NCBI GenBank assembly: GCA_949388605.1
Contig: CASKJV010000014.1
Span: 1 to 48,689 of the forward strand
Reading direction: 5' to 3'
DNA from: an uncultured Clostridia bacterium
GTDB lineage: Bacteria > Bacillota > Clostridia > TANB77 > CAG-508
Length of the DNA: 48,689 bases
Position 1 is the first letter of the stretch. Each line of letters starts with the position of its first letter. Positions 1-7,762 of the stretch are shown here, piece after piece. Under the pieces are notes generated by a model that was not told the DNA's origin, made no database searches, and was given only the letters and a program-made list of their open reading frames with translations. The position numbers and the translations under genes were made by a program.

Positions 1-174
1 ATTACTTATATTTTTTGATAAAGTTTTATAAATATGGTGTGCCCAGAGGGACTCGGCGAGCCGCGTCCTAAAAATGATTCACTGAATCATTTTTGCCTTC
101 GGCACGTCCTTTTCGAGTCCCTTTTTATTTTTATAATGTTATTACTTATATTTTTTGATAAAGTTTTATAAATA

Positions 175-195
<21 letters not shown>
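1..195. repeat. Direct repeat of tRNA 3' end plus flank (1-55 = 141-195)
   Basis: Bases 1-55 are identical to bases 141-195. On the minus strand the unit is the last part of the tRNA-Arg gene (from the T-loop through CCA) plus about 34 bases of its 3' flank. The left copy begins at the window edge, so the unit may be longer. The 85 bases between the copies hold a GC-rich stem-loop element. The layout resembles an element inserted at a tRNA 3' end that duplicated its target, or an attachment-site scar; no integrase is visible. Confidence 0.85.
48..121. repeat. GC-rich palindromic stem-loop element beside tRNA
   Basis: Outer arms GGGACTCG (48-55) and CGAGTCCC (114-121) enclose a perfect inner palindrome of about 12 bp per arm (AAAATGATTCA and its complement, about 80-104). 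GC-rich stretches (GGCGAGCCGCGTCC; GCCTTCGGCACGTCC) lie on either side of the inner palindrome. The GC content is far above that of the surrounding AT-rich DNA. This looks like a REP/MITE-like or tRNA-derived repeat. Its outer arm is the tRNA T-arm sequence itself. No protein is encoded. Confidence 0.6.
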
Positions 196-250
<55 letters not shown>

Positions 251-263
251 ATTAATATTTTAT

Positions 264-292
264 ATTATATTAGAATTCTTTATTAAAATCAA
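264..292 (-). promoter_or_regulatory. Promoter of tRNA-Arg
   Basis: On the minus strand TTGATT (287-292), a 17-base spacer and TATAAT (264-269) lie just upstream of the tRNA 5' end at 250. Confidence 0.65.
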
Positions 293-409
293 GTGATTAA
301 TTATTCTATTTTACACTAAGCTTTATTTTTTTAGTAACTCTATTTGTACAACTAAAAACTTTTTCTCCATTTTCTTAAAGAATTACAAAATATATTTAAA
401 TACATTCTC

Positions 410-556
410 TTTACTCTGTATAACTTATTAGATACACTTATTCTTGTTACGCATAAATTATATGTATAAATTAGAAATTTTACGACTAGGAAATATACAA
501 AATTGACCGAATGCTTTATATTATTGTATTTGCTAGGAAATTTTCTATAATATAAA
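410..556. repeat. Degenerate intergenic repeat, copy A
   Basis: This non-coding stretch shares ordered motifs with copies at about 1.85, 5.5, 43.4 and 45.9 kb: CTCTGTATAACTTATTA, a CGACTAGGAAAT-like block, and a CAAAATTGACCGAATGCTTTATATTAT block. It ends in a hairpin with arms TTTATATTAT (515-524) and ATAATATAAA (547-556). I see no ORF in 251-596 apart from this repeat, the tRNA promoter and the terminator. Confidence 0.55.
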
Positions 557-558
557 AT

Positions 559-586
559 GCTCTGTGCTACAAAAGTAGCACAGAGC
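559..586 (-). terminator. Hairpin terminator after DUF4097 gene
   Basis: A perfect 12-bp stem (GCTCTGTGCTAC/GTAGCACAGAGC) with a 4-base loop sits 10 bases past the stop of the minus-strand gene ending at 597. It is followed on that strand by ATTTTATATT, a weak U tract. Confidence 0.7.
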
Positions 587-596
587 TAAAATTATT

Positions 597-1619
597 TTAT
601 AAATCGCCTATTTCTATACCTCCTGTTGTTGTTTCTATTATCAGTTCCGCATTGTACTTGCCATTATATGAACAGTCAACATCTACATAACCGTTACGTG
701 TTTTAGGTGATATTTGAAGCGTTTTTATATTATTCAGTTCTACGTTTACGTCTCCTGATCTTGTAGAAATCCTAAGTGATATATCGTCAAGTGCATCAAT
801 TTCCGCATCAACATCACCTGTTGTTGTTTCTATAACTGCTTTTTTTAGTATAGCTGATGTATAAATATCTCCTGAACTTGTTTTGATATTAAATTCTTCA
901 GCGGAAACGTTATTACTTATATCAACATCTCCAGTCGTTGTTTCTATAAAAATATCCTTTCTGACTTCAAAATGGTCAAGTTCTACATCTCCTGATGATG
1001 ACTTTACTTTTATAGAATCAGCTGACCCTCCATCTATTGTAATACATCCAGAAACGGTTTCTACAGCAATGTCTTTTTTTACGCTTGTAAAACAAATATC
1101 TACATCGCTTGAACTTGATTTTATATTAAGAGATGCAAGTGAAGATTTTTCTACTTCTATATCTCCTGTAGTAGCCGAGATTCTGGCCTCTTCTAATATA
1201 GTAGAATCATGGATAGAAACATCTCCAGAACTTGTTTTTACATCAATATAGTTTGATGTAATTTTTCTAATATCCATATCAGATGAAGTTGAGTTGATAT
1301 CAATTCCATTCAATTTTTTCTCTTTGGGGATTGAAATATCCAGTGTGATTGAACTGTTAATAAGGTGTCCTGTAAAGTCTAAATCAATCTGCAATGTTCC
1401 TTTAATGAGCTCAGTATTAAATGTAATCTCTCCTTTAATATAACCAATACCATGTAAATATACTTCAATATCAGTGGAATCTGATTGGATGAAATTAACA
1501 TTTATACTGGATGTGTTAATTACTAACTTATTAACTTCATCTAATCTGCCAAACTTCCGCTTATCATCCAAAACCTTTCTTTCTAACTGTCTTCCTTTCT
1601 TTTTTCCGAAAATAAACAT
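597..1619 (-). CDS. DUF4097-family beta-strand repeat protein
   Basis: This 340-residue protein has repeated short strands of the form [TS]-[TS]-[TS]-G-D-[VI]-[DEY] (for example TTGDVDI, SSGDVEL, SSGDV) spaced about 20 residues apart across residues 100-340. That spacing is typical of the DUF4097 right-handed beta-solenoid family. The N-terminus (MFIFGKKKGRQLER) is basic. It has no signal peptide or membrane segment, so a cytoplasmic or membrane-associated location is likely. The start is fixed by AGGAGG seven bases upstream. A promoter lies at 1715-1743 and a hairpin terminator follows, so it is a single-gene unit. DUF4097 proteins are often annotated as putative adhesins, but the molecular role is unknown. 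Family assignment is fairly sure; function is not. Confidence 0.8.
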   Translation of the reverse strand: MFIFGKKKGRQLERKVLDDKRKFGRLDEVNKLVINTSSINVNFIQSDSTDIEVYLHGIGYIKGEITFNTELIKGTLQIDLDFTGHLINSSITLDISIPKEKKLNGIDINSTSSDMDIRKITSNYIDVKTSSGDVSIHDSTILEEARISATTGDIEVEKSSLASLNIKSSSSDVDICFTSVKKDIAVETVSGCITIDGGSADSIKVKSSSGDVELDHFEVRKDIFIETTTGDVDISNNVSAEEFNIKTSSGDIYTSAILKKAVIETTTGDVDAEIDALDDISLRISTRSGDVNVELNNIKTLQISPKTRNGYVDVDCSYNGKYNAELIIETTTGGIEIGDL

Positions 1620-1714
1620 AATTTTTCCTCCTATTCATTGTTTAAATTTGAATGTAACATCATAGCAAAAATCATTGCTAACATAGGGTTTTATAAATTC
1701 TTCATATGTTTTTT

Positions 1715-1743
1715 ATTATAACATAGTTTTTCTAGACTTTCAA
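1715..1743 (-). promoter_or_regulatory. Promoter of DUF4097 gene
   Basis: TTGAAA (1738-1743), 17 bases, TATAAT (1715-1720) on the minus strand, about 95 bases upstream of the ATG at 1619. This near-consensus form recurs through the window. Confidence 0.7.
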
Positions 1744-1822
1744 GTTTTATGTAAAGTTTTAATATAAACATATTTTAAGTTTCGTAAGCTAAAATAACTT
1801 TTTTTATAATTAACAATTTTTT

Positions 1823-1897
1823 CATATACAAATTTATGCAAAGTTGGAAGAAGGCTTTATATAATGAAAATTTCTGAGCAACTTTCTATTATATAAA
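1823..1897. repeat. Degenerate intergenic repeat, copy B (3' part)
   Basis: This is a short copy of the intergenic repeat family. It has a GCAAAGTTGGAAGAAGGCTTTATATAAT block and a terminal hairpin with arms TTTATATAAT (1856-1865) and ATTATATAAA (1888-1897). The gap 1620-1981 otherwise holds only the DUF4097 promoter and the terminator of the next gene. Confidence 0.5.
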
Positions 1898-1902
1898 AGT
1901 AT

Positions 1903-1933
1903 AATGCAGACTATCTTATAGATAATCTGCATT
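1903..1933 (-). terminator. Hairpin terminator after MBL-fold gene
   Basis: Stem AATGCAGA-c-TATCT pairs with AGATA-a-TCTGCATT, about 13 pairs with one mismatch and a 3-base loop. It lies about 50 bases beyond the stop of the minus-strand gene at 1982. Confidence 0.6.
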
Positions 1934-1981
1934 AACTTTATCTCAAATTTTACATTCTACGATTTTAAAATTAAACTTTAA

Positions 1982-2680
1982 CTAATCAACTGTTACTACT
2001 TCGACACCTGGAATGTTTTGAACAATTTCTTCAGCTGATAAAATATCATCTAAATGCATAAGATATACTTTTATTCCTCTTTGAGTAAGTGAAATAAATT
2101 CATCTAAAATATCTTTCAATTTTAAGTGAACTTTTCCATAATATACAGATGTATCAACATATAATATGGAATTATCTGTTAAATATGGCAAATATGGTTC
2201 TAATGTAGATGTATCACCTGTGTAAATGATATTTTTATCATTTATATAAAATCTGTAACCATAGCATTTTCCCTGTAGTTCTGCAACATGTTCTGTTTGT
2301 ATAGCATTTACAACCCAGTCTTTATTTCTTAGTAAATTGGACTCAATAATTTTATACCATGGGTGTTTGCATCCTTCTATTCGAAGTAACATAGAAATAT
2401 CATCTGATACCAAAGATGATGGAACTACAATATTGACGGATTTTCCAAGCACAAAATATGCATATTGTATAAATAATCCGAGTCCTCCAATATGGTCTCC
2501 ATGTGTGTGAGTAATAAAAATGTACAGTTCTTCATAGTTTAATAAATCCATATGTTTCAACTTATTATAGGTTGAAACTGGGCAGTCAATTATGACCATT
2601 TCCTGGTTCTCAGTGGTAAAACAGGCAGATGTATGCTCATCAGAAAATCCCGAGCCTCTACCAAAAAATCTCAATTCCAT
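1982..2680 (-). CDS. MBL-fold metallo-hydrolase
   Basis: This is a 232-residue metallo-beta-lactamase-fold hydrolase. The metal-binding motif HTHGDHIGGLG (HxHxDH) is at about residues 57-67, after the beta-strand YIFIT. A second ligand His is in QTEHVAEL, a ligand Asp in YTGDTSTL (about 155), and a terminal His in YLMHLDD. The N-terminus MELRFFGRGSG resembles RNase Z/ElaC-like and phosphodiesterase-like members of the fold. The substrate cannot be told from sequence. Start: ATG with AAAGGAG about 10 bases upstream. It is cytoplasmic, with no signal or membrane segment. It has its own promoter (2759-2787) and terminator, so it is not in the secretion operon. Confidence 0.85.
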   Translation of the reverse strand: MELRFFGRGSGFSDEHTSACFTTENQEMVIIDCPVSTYNKLKHMDLLNYEELYIFITHTHGDHIGGLGLFIQYAYFVLGKSVNIVVPSSLVSDDISMLLRIEGCKHPWYKIIESNLLRNKDWVVNAIQTEHVAELQGKCYGYRFYINDKNIIYTGDTSTLEPYLPYLTDNSILYVDTSVYYGKVHLKLKDILDEFISLTQRGIKVYLMHLDDILSAEEIVQNIPGVEVVTVD

Positions 2681-2758
2681 AGTAGTAAATCTCCTTTCTG
2701 CTTTTTGAAATATTTGGTTATCACTGTTTCTTATTACACAATTAAATTAGCACTATAT

Positions 2759-2787
2759 ATTTTATCATAAGCTATTAATATTTTCAA
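2759..2787 (-). promoter_or_regulatory. Promoter of MBL-fold gene
   Basis: TTGAAA (2782-2787), 17 bases, TAAAAT (2759-2764) on the minus strand, about 80 bases upstream of the ATG at 2680. Confidence 0.6.
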
Positions 2788-2844
2788 GAACATTACTACG
2801 CTCTATAATTTAGCAAGATTCATATAAGTATTTTATATAACATA

Positions 2845-2882
2845 AACCAGAATTCTTAAAAAATTTTTCAAAAATTCTGGTT
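2845..2882 (-). terminator. Probable terminator after the 3' end of the secretion locus
   Basis: Arms AACCAGAATT (2845-2854) and AATTCTGGTT (2873-2882) flank an A/T-rich loop. It lies 75 bases past the stop of the minus-strand gene at 2957. The U tract is weak. Confidence 0.5.
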
Positions 2883-2956
2883 CATTTCATATTTTTTGTT
2901 CTTTTAAAAATATATAATCATATTTAAAATCATGTAGTTTAATACATGGAAATTTA

Positions 2957-3787
2957 TTATTTACCTGATACTTTTATGAAGTTATATTTCGAATCGTCTG
3001 TATTTAAAACTTTCATTGTATATCCATTATAAATTCCGCCATCTTCATCTGATAAATCAACTTCTAAATCAACTTTACAAGCAAAATCTTCATTATAATT
3101 ATTGGTTAAATGAATTGTGAAAGAAATTGTAGGCTTTATTTCCTCTAAATCTATATTTGCGCTTTTTAAAATATTTCCATCAAAAGTGATTGATCCATTT
3201 GTGCTATTTACTTCACACCCTGTTAATATATTTTTATTTATATATCCTAAAGATATAGGATTTGAGCAATCTGTAAAGAAAATATTATCATCATAATTTT
3301 GTTCTGCATCTTCAACATTAGAATTAGAAATTTTAAATAAAATACCATCATCTTTATAATTCTGCAATTCAACAAATTTACCACAATTAAACGGATTTTT
3401 ATAGTTAATAACTTTTGTTCCATTATTTGAAGGTGTTGAAACTTTTATATTATCTATATACATTTCATTTATAGTATTTTCAGCAGTAATAGCTTCACTT
3501 TTTTTAGTATTATCTATATATATTTCTATATCTGTAAACTGACTTATATCAATATCTTTTAAAAGTTCATTACTATTATCTATTGCATTTGCACTACTAT
3601 ATAAAATAATTTTTCCTATTTTAAAAACTGGTTCTTTATTTTCCTCAACAAATTTTTCAGAACTTTCAGCATAAAGTTGTTTTTGTAGCTCAATACTATA
3701 TATATTTTTGTATGCAAAAAATACTAAAATTGCTATTACTATTTCAATAAAGATAAGAAATTTTATATTCAATGAAAATTTTTTCAA
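2957..3787 (-). CDS. Membrane-anchored protein of unknown function
   Basis: 276 residues: a short basic N-terminus, one membrane segment at about residues 8-26 (LNIKFLIFIEIVIAILVFFAY), then an extracytoplasmic region rich in Asn, Asp and Ile with predicted beta character. I recognise no family. The start codon is TTG (3785-3787), preceded by AAGGAAG at good spacing; no in-frame ATG near it fits better. It follows the SH3b-glucosaminidase gene by 25 bases and is probably its co-transcribed partner from the promoter at 5267-5295. By position it may be an envelope component of the secretion apparatus, but no motif proves that. Confidence 0.7.
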   Translation of the reverse strand: MKKFSLNIKFLIFIEIVIAILVFFAYKNIYSIELQKQLYAESSEKFVEENKEPVFKIGKIILYSSANAIDNSNELLKDIDISQFTDIEIYIDNTKKSEAITAENTINEMYIDNIKVSTPSNNGTKVINYKNPFNCGKFVELQNYKDDGILFKISNSNVEDAEQNYDDNIFFTDCSNPISLGYINKNILTGCEVNSTNGSITFDGNILKSANIDLEEIKPTISFTIHLTNNYNEDFACKVDLEVDLSDEDGGIYNGYTMKVLNTDDSKYNFIKVSGK

Positions 3788-3812
3788 AACTCTTTTCTTC
3801 CTTCTTTCAATT

Positions 3813-5123
3813 TTATAAATCTTTATATAAAGATTCCATTATAGAATATACTCTATTTGACCAATTAGAATCACTAGCATATCTGACATTTACTCCTGCT
3901 ATTGTAGCTCCATTATAATAACTTCCAACTGCTGTTTCACCGTCATATATTCCTGTTCCAGGTTCATTAATATAATATTTTGCTAATACTTTGCCTACCA
4001 TATCTATACCATATTGATAACTTTCAAAAGTGTAAGATGATGTAAACGCAGATGAATCATAAGATCCATATCCAAATAAGTTTTTCTTTTGTTTTGCTAT
4101 ATTAGACATTCCCCAATTACTTTCATGTATGCCCATTGAGGCTAAGAATAATCCATTTACATTGTATTTTTGTTCTGCTTCATAGAAAAATTCTGCACAA
4201 TTTTGAATTATTTTATCTCTATCTTCACGGTGGTTAGAAAGCACTCTTATAAAATCATCTTTTGTAAGTCCACTAGGTCTATTTACTTGCATTGTAGGAT
4301 TCACACCAATCAAAATTCTTTTCTTTCTGCTCAATTCTTCTATTTCTGGAGTAAGATTTTTGGAAGTAATGAATTCATTTTTAACATAACCTTCTAAACC
4401 ATCTACTGTTACACAACTCCAAGCATCTTCTGTTGATAAAATTTTAATATCGATGTATTGATAAATCATACAAATTGTATCTTCTTCATTATTAGGTGTT
4501 TTATACATAGTTACATCTTCTGTAGTATATAAAGTATCACCAATATGAGCTTGTAAGTTTGATAAAAATTCAGAAGTTCCTTTTTCTATTATTTCTGTAA
4601 CTGGCTCTGTTTTTCTTATTTCACTAATTATATTTTCGTCTATTAGTTCACTATTTTCAAAAGTTTTTATAACAGTTTGATCTAAATACCCTATTTTTCC
4701 TATTTGCACAACCTTTTCTTCATTTAGAGGAAGCTGATTATTTTCTACATATGTTGTTTCATATGGAATTTGAAGTTCTGAAGTAACTATTTCTTTAGTT
4801 GTTAATGAACTAATATTATTTGAAATTATTTCCATTATTTCAATTGGATAATCATTTTGTTCATATTTAGCAATAGCAACTTTTTCTTCTTCTGAAGTTG
4901 CAAATATGTAATTACTATGTATTAATAAATAGAACATAATAACAAATAAAATACCTAATATTGCACCTATACTATTAAACTTTTTGTCAATAACATATAC
5001 TTTATTAAATTTTATATTTTCTTTTGGTATATTAATTGTTTTAGGTTTAGCTCGTCCACACCTAATATCTTGTACTTCTTTAAAAAGCTCTGAAAGTGAT
5101 TTTTCAGTATTAAATTGATTCAT
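3813..5123 (-). CDS. Membrane-anchored SH3b-glucosaminidase (wall hydrolase, VirB1-like role)
   Basis: This 436-residue protein has a cytoplasmic N-terminal segment of about 50 residues and a membrane segment at about 52-75 (IGAILGILFVIMFYLLIH). A low-complexity linker leads to a bacterial SH3 domain (about 195-252, ending GLEGYVKNEFI). A C-terminal glucosaminidase-family domain (about 290-436) contains FLASMGIHESNWGMS, with the likely catalytic Glu at about 334, and KKNLFGYG. Such enzymes cleave peptidoglycan glycan strands, and T4SS need one to cross the wall. The start ATG has AAAGGAGG at ideal spacing. It has its own promoter and a structured leader of about 135 bases. The match to the LytG/FlgJ-type fold is good; assignment to the secretion machine is by context. 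Confidence 0.85.
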   Translation of the reverse strand: MNQFNTEKSLSELFKEVQDIRCGRAKPKTINIPKENIKFNKVYVIDKKFNSIGAILGILFVIMFYLLIHSNYIFATSEEEKVAIAKYEQNDYPIEIMEIISNNISSLTTKEIVTSELQIPYETTYVENNQLPLNEEKVVQIGKIGYLDQTVIKTFENSELIDENIISEIRKTEPVTEIIEKGTSEFLSNLQAHIGDTLYTTEDVTMYKTPNNEEDTICMIYQYIDIKILSTEDAWSCVTVDGLEGYVKNEFITSKNLTPEIEELSRKKRILIGVNPTMQVNRPSGLTKDDFIRVLSNHREDRDKIIQNCAEFFYEAEQKYNVNGLFLASMGIHESNWGMSNIAKQKKNLFGYGSYDSSAFTSSYTFESYQYGIDMVGKVLAKYYINEPGTGIYDGETAVGSYYNGATIAGVNVRYASDSNWSNRVYSIMESLYKDL

Positions 5124-5260
5124 TATTAACTTCCTCCTTTCTAAAAAATTTTCTAAATGGGCAAAGCCACATAATCTTCTATAATTATCTTCTGAGGAAA
5201 CTCATCATTATTGATGAATGACTTTCCCAAGAATATTAAAATGTAATCATCCTATTATTC
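5124..5260 (-). promoter_or_regulatory. Structured 5' leader of wall-hydrolase gene
   Basis: On the minus strand the leader contains a long hairpin: GGAAA...TCATCA, loop ATAA, TGATGA...TTTCC (about 5192-5225). A second segment is rich in AGAAGAT repeats, and a short GGC-TTT-GCC hairpin at about 5158-5167 lies ahead of the AAAGGAGG site. This could be a regulatory leader. It matches no riboswitch consensus I can recall. Confidence 0.4.
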
Positions 5261-5266
5261 AATAAT

Positions 5267-5295
5267 ATTGTATAATATTTGAATTTCCATATCAA
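5267..5295 (-). promoter_or_regulatory. Promoter of wall-hydrolase gene
   Basis: TTGATA (5290-5295), 17 bases, TACAAT (5267-5272) on the minus strand. This gives a leader of about 135 bases before the ATG at 5123. Confidence 0.55.
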
Positions 5296-5365
5296 TAGTT
5301 TTTTCTGGAAATTCAGTTACAATTTGGTTACAAATTCAGAACAAAATAAATTTGATAAAAACTCA

Positions 5366-5395
5366 TTGAAAAGAATAATCTGAAAGTGTTATAAT
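5366..5395 (+). promoter_or_regulatory. Promoter toward the ABC ATPase
   Basis: TTGAAA (5366-5371), 18 bases, TATAAT (5390-5395) on the plus strand. Transcription would run through the repeat at 5402-5697 before reaching the ATG at 5712. Confidence 0.55.
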
Positions 5396-5401
5396 AATTT
5401 T

Positions 5402-5697
5402 TAGAACAAAAGAGGCACTTTTAATATTCTCAGACTTTTTAAATATATTTAAGTGGCTCGTCTTTCCTCTGTATAAATTATCTCTACGTCATTACCATTC
5501 TTAGAGCTAAGAAATGTTCGATGCGCATAACTTATTAACTGCGTTTATTCTAAACTATACATAACTTATCTGTACGAATTAAAAATTCTGCAACTAAGAA
5601 ATCTAATTTACTTCGTTTCGTACAACTAAAAAATGCGCAAATTTTGCCAAAGGCTTTATATTATAGGAGTCGCAAAGTAATTTCTTATAATATAAAA
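5402..5697. repeat. Degenerate intergenic repeat, copy C (longest)
   Basis: The first 58 bases (5404-5461) match 43383-43440 at about 52 of 58 positions. The middle carries CTCTGTATAA, ACATAACTTATCTGTA and CAACTAAGAAAT blocks seen in copies A and E. The end has GCAAATTTTGCCAAAGGCTT and a hairpin with arms TTTATATTATA (5655-5665) and TATAATATAAA (5686-5696). Together with the leader and two promoters it explains the whole gap 5124-5711; I see no coding sequence in it. Confidence 0.65.
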
Positions 5698-5711
5698 GGG
5701 AGTTGTGATAA

Positions 5712-6414
5712 ATGTCTTATATAGAATTTGTAAATGTTGAAAAAGAATATAAAATGGGTGAAGTTAGTATAAAGGCTCTTGATCATACAAATTTTTCTAT
5801 TGAAAAAGGTGAATTGGTTGTAATTGTAGGTCCTAGTGGTGCTCGGAAAAACCACAGCTTTAAACATTCTAGGAGGAATGGATACTGCTTCTTCTGGAAA
5901 AGTTATTGTTGATGGAAAAAGAATTGATAAATTAAATAATAGAAATTTAATAAAATATAGAAGAGAAGATATAGGATTTGTTTTTCAATTTTATAATTTA
6001 GTTCAAAATTTGACAGCACTTGAAAATGTAGAATTAGCAACTCAAATATGTAAAAATTCTTTAGATCCCAAAGAGGTTTTAGATAAGGTAGGCTTAAAAA
6101 ATAGAATGAAAAATTTTCCATCACAACTTTCTGGAGGAGAGCAACAAAGAGTCGCTATTAGTAGAGCAATTGCTAAAAATCCAAAATTGTTATTATGTGA
6201 TGAACCAACTGGTGCACTAGATTATAATACTGGTAAACAAATTTTGAAATTATTACAAGATACTTGTAGAAAAGAAAATATGACAGTCATAATTATTACA
6301 CATAATTCTGCTATTGCACCTATGGCAGATAAAATAATATATTTTAAAAATGGTACTGCTGAAAATATAAAAATAAATGACAATCCAATTTCAATTGAAA
6401 ATATAGAATGGTAG
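5712..6414 (+). pseudogene. ABC transporter ATPase, MacB/LolD type, frameshifted in Walker A
   Basis: The two frames together encode about 233 residues of an ABC ATPase of the MacB/FtsE/LolD class. The N-terminal part (MSYIEFVNVEKEYKMG...) runs to GPSGA. An extra C at 5844 then breaks the Walker A motif; without it the sequence reads GPSGAGKTTALNILGG. The downstream frame keeps the Q-loop (FVFQFYNL), signature [14 protein letters not shown], Walker [13 protein letters not shown] and switch His (IITHN). GGGAG lies upstream of the ATG. The usual FtsX-type permease partner is absent on both sides. The gene runs opposite to the secretion genes and splits them, as an inserted cassette would. It is either a true one-base inactivation or a sequencing error; the rest of the frame shows no decay. 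Confidence 0.85.
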
Positions 6415-6440
6415 TGATGATTAACATCACTACCTTTTTT
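6410..6440 (+). terminator. Strong terminator after ABC ATPase
   Basis: A 10-bp perfect stem GGTAGTGATG/CATCACTACC with a 5-base loop is followed by TTTTTT. The ABC stop codon lies inside the left arm. The right arm also contains the stop of the opposing small gene at 6430. Confidence 0.85.
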
Positions 6441-6606
6441 CTGGTTTATTTTTATTGTTTGTTTTTTTATTTGTCTTAAAATATTCATATATAAAACCAC
6501 CTTCATTAAACCAACCTGAACGTCGTATTAAGAATATCCAAAAACCAATAAATACAACAAGTCCAACCATTATATTCAATATAACTTTAATCCAAAATTC
6601 ATTCAT
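6430..6606 (-). CDS. Small single-pass membrane protein (58 aa)
   Basis: On the minus strand ATG (6604-6606) opens a 58-codon frame. It has a clean membrane segment (IKVILNIMVGLVVFIGFWIF), then RRSGWFNEGGFIYEYF and a Lys/Asn-rich hydrophilic tail. That layout is unlikely to be chance. It lies 170 bases downstream of the anchored protein at 6776 in the same orientation, so it may be the last gene of the secretion operon. No good ribosome binding site precedes the ATG. A lone AAAGGAG at about 6656-6662 has no usable start after it. No family is recognised. Confidence 0.45.
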   Translation of the reverse strand: MNEFWIKVILNIMVGLVVFIGFWIFLIRRSGWFNEGGFIYEYFKTNKKTNNKNKPEKR

Positions 6607-6775
6607 ATTACATATTATCCAATTACATAATTAATTTTTATAGTATTTGGATAGTCTCCTTTCAAATTTTTAAATATCTATTTGACACTTACCATTCAAC
6701 TTTATATCAAAATTCAATATATTTTATAAGTAACAAATTGTAAAAAATACAAGCTAATAAAAATATATTACTATG

Positions 6776-7747
6776 TTATTTAACTACATTTACAGTCATA
6801 CTAAATTTTGAAATTGCATTATCTATTTCAGATTGTATAGTTTCTTCTGGCACATCTTCAACTCCAGAATACTTTTCCATAACTCTTATTGAAGAAAATA
6901 ATAAACTTTGTGAAATATCTCCATCATCTACAAATTTAGGAAATTCAAATTTTAAAGTTATTTCGCTTAATGGTTCTAAAATAATTTTTTCTATAGAAGC
7001 ATTTTTTCTTGTTTCATTTGGTAATACAAGTTCTACTTCATTATCTTCAGCTCCATCTGCTATTACAATTTTATAATTTGATCTATTAGTAAATTTAACT
7101 TCATAAATTTCAGAACTATAATTTACTAATTTACCTACAACATCAACTTTCAAATATTCATTTTCTGATATACTTTTTATATCTGTATGATAAATATAAT
7201 CACCAATGTTCATTTTTATTTCACCATCTTCTTCATAAAAAGATATTTTTTCAGAGGTATATGAATATGTTGAATTTGTTAGTCCAGTTGCTAAAAGATC
7301 ATCAGTATAATTAATTTTATAAATATACATTCTGATGCCGTTATTTTTTATATTTGAGTAATCTTGAATAGAATATTTCTTTGGTGTAGGCATCTTTACC
7401 AAAACATGATTCATCAAATTTACTACACTATTATTTAATTCATATTTTTGACAATCTTCAGACAACATATCATATGCCATCTGATAATTGCCTTCATTAC
7501 AATAACCGATATATTCTTCAAGCATTTCTTCTATTCTATTATTCATAGATACAGAAACAGAAGAAGAAGAATCTATAACTGAACTACGAACGTCATATGT
7601 AGTAATAGGCTCTGGTTTAACTGTTTTATTTGCCATAAAATAATTTATTATAAATATAGTAAACCAAACCGAAAATATTGCTAATATCAAATATTTATAT
7701 TTTCTGAACCAACGTCTAGCTTTTAATCTAATTTCTGTAAATCTCAT
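6776..7747 (-). CDS. Membrane-anchored protein, VirB8-like topology
   Basis: 323 residues: a basic cytoplasmic N-terminus (RLKARRWFRKYKY), one membrane segment at about 18-38 (YLILAIFSVWFTIFIINYF), a Ser-rich stalk, then an extracytoplasmic domain. The domain starts MLEEYIGYCNEGNYQMAYDML, an NTF2-like opening helix pattern, and continues as beta-rich sequence. One short anchor plus an NTF2-like domain is the build of VirB8/TcpC proteins of T4SS; the sequence alone does not prove homology. It is 15 bases from the next upstream gene, which has the same build, so the two probably act as a pair. It is the penultimate gene of the operon, followed by a possible 58-residue membrane protein at 6430. 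Confidence 0.75.
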   Translation of the reverse strand: MRFTEIRLKARRWFRKYKYLILAIFSVWFTIFIINYFMANKTVKPEPITTYDVRSSVIDSSSSVSVSMNNRIEEMLEEYIGYCNEGNYQMAYDMLSEDCQKYELNNSVVNLMNHVLVKMPTPKKYSIQDYSNIKNNGIRMYIYKINYTDDLLATGLTNSTYSYTSEKISFYEEDGEIKMNIGDYIYHTDIKSISENEYLKVDVVGKLVNYSSEIYEVKFTNRSNYKIVIADGAEDNEVELVLPNETRKNASIEKIILEPLSEITLKFEFPKFVDDGDISQSLLFSSIRVMEKYSGVEDVPEETIQSEIDNAISKFSMTVNVVK

Positions 7748-7762
7748 ATTTAAATTCCTTTC

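Noticed and set aside
5150-5230. GCAAAGCC motif suggesting a c-di-GMP riboswitch
   Set aside because: It lies on the strand opposite to the gene it would control and the other consensus parts are missing. Kept only as an unnamed leader.
6222-6506. 94-codon minus-strand frame over the ABC gene end
   Set aside because: Antisense to conserved ABC ATPase motifs. The real minus-strand gene here is the 58-codon frame at 6430-6606, in another frame.
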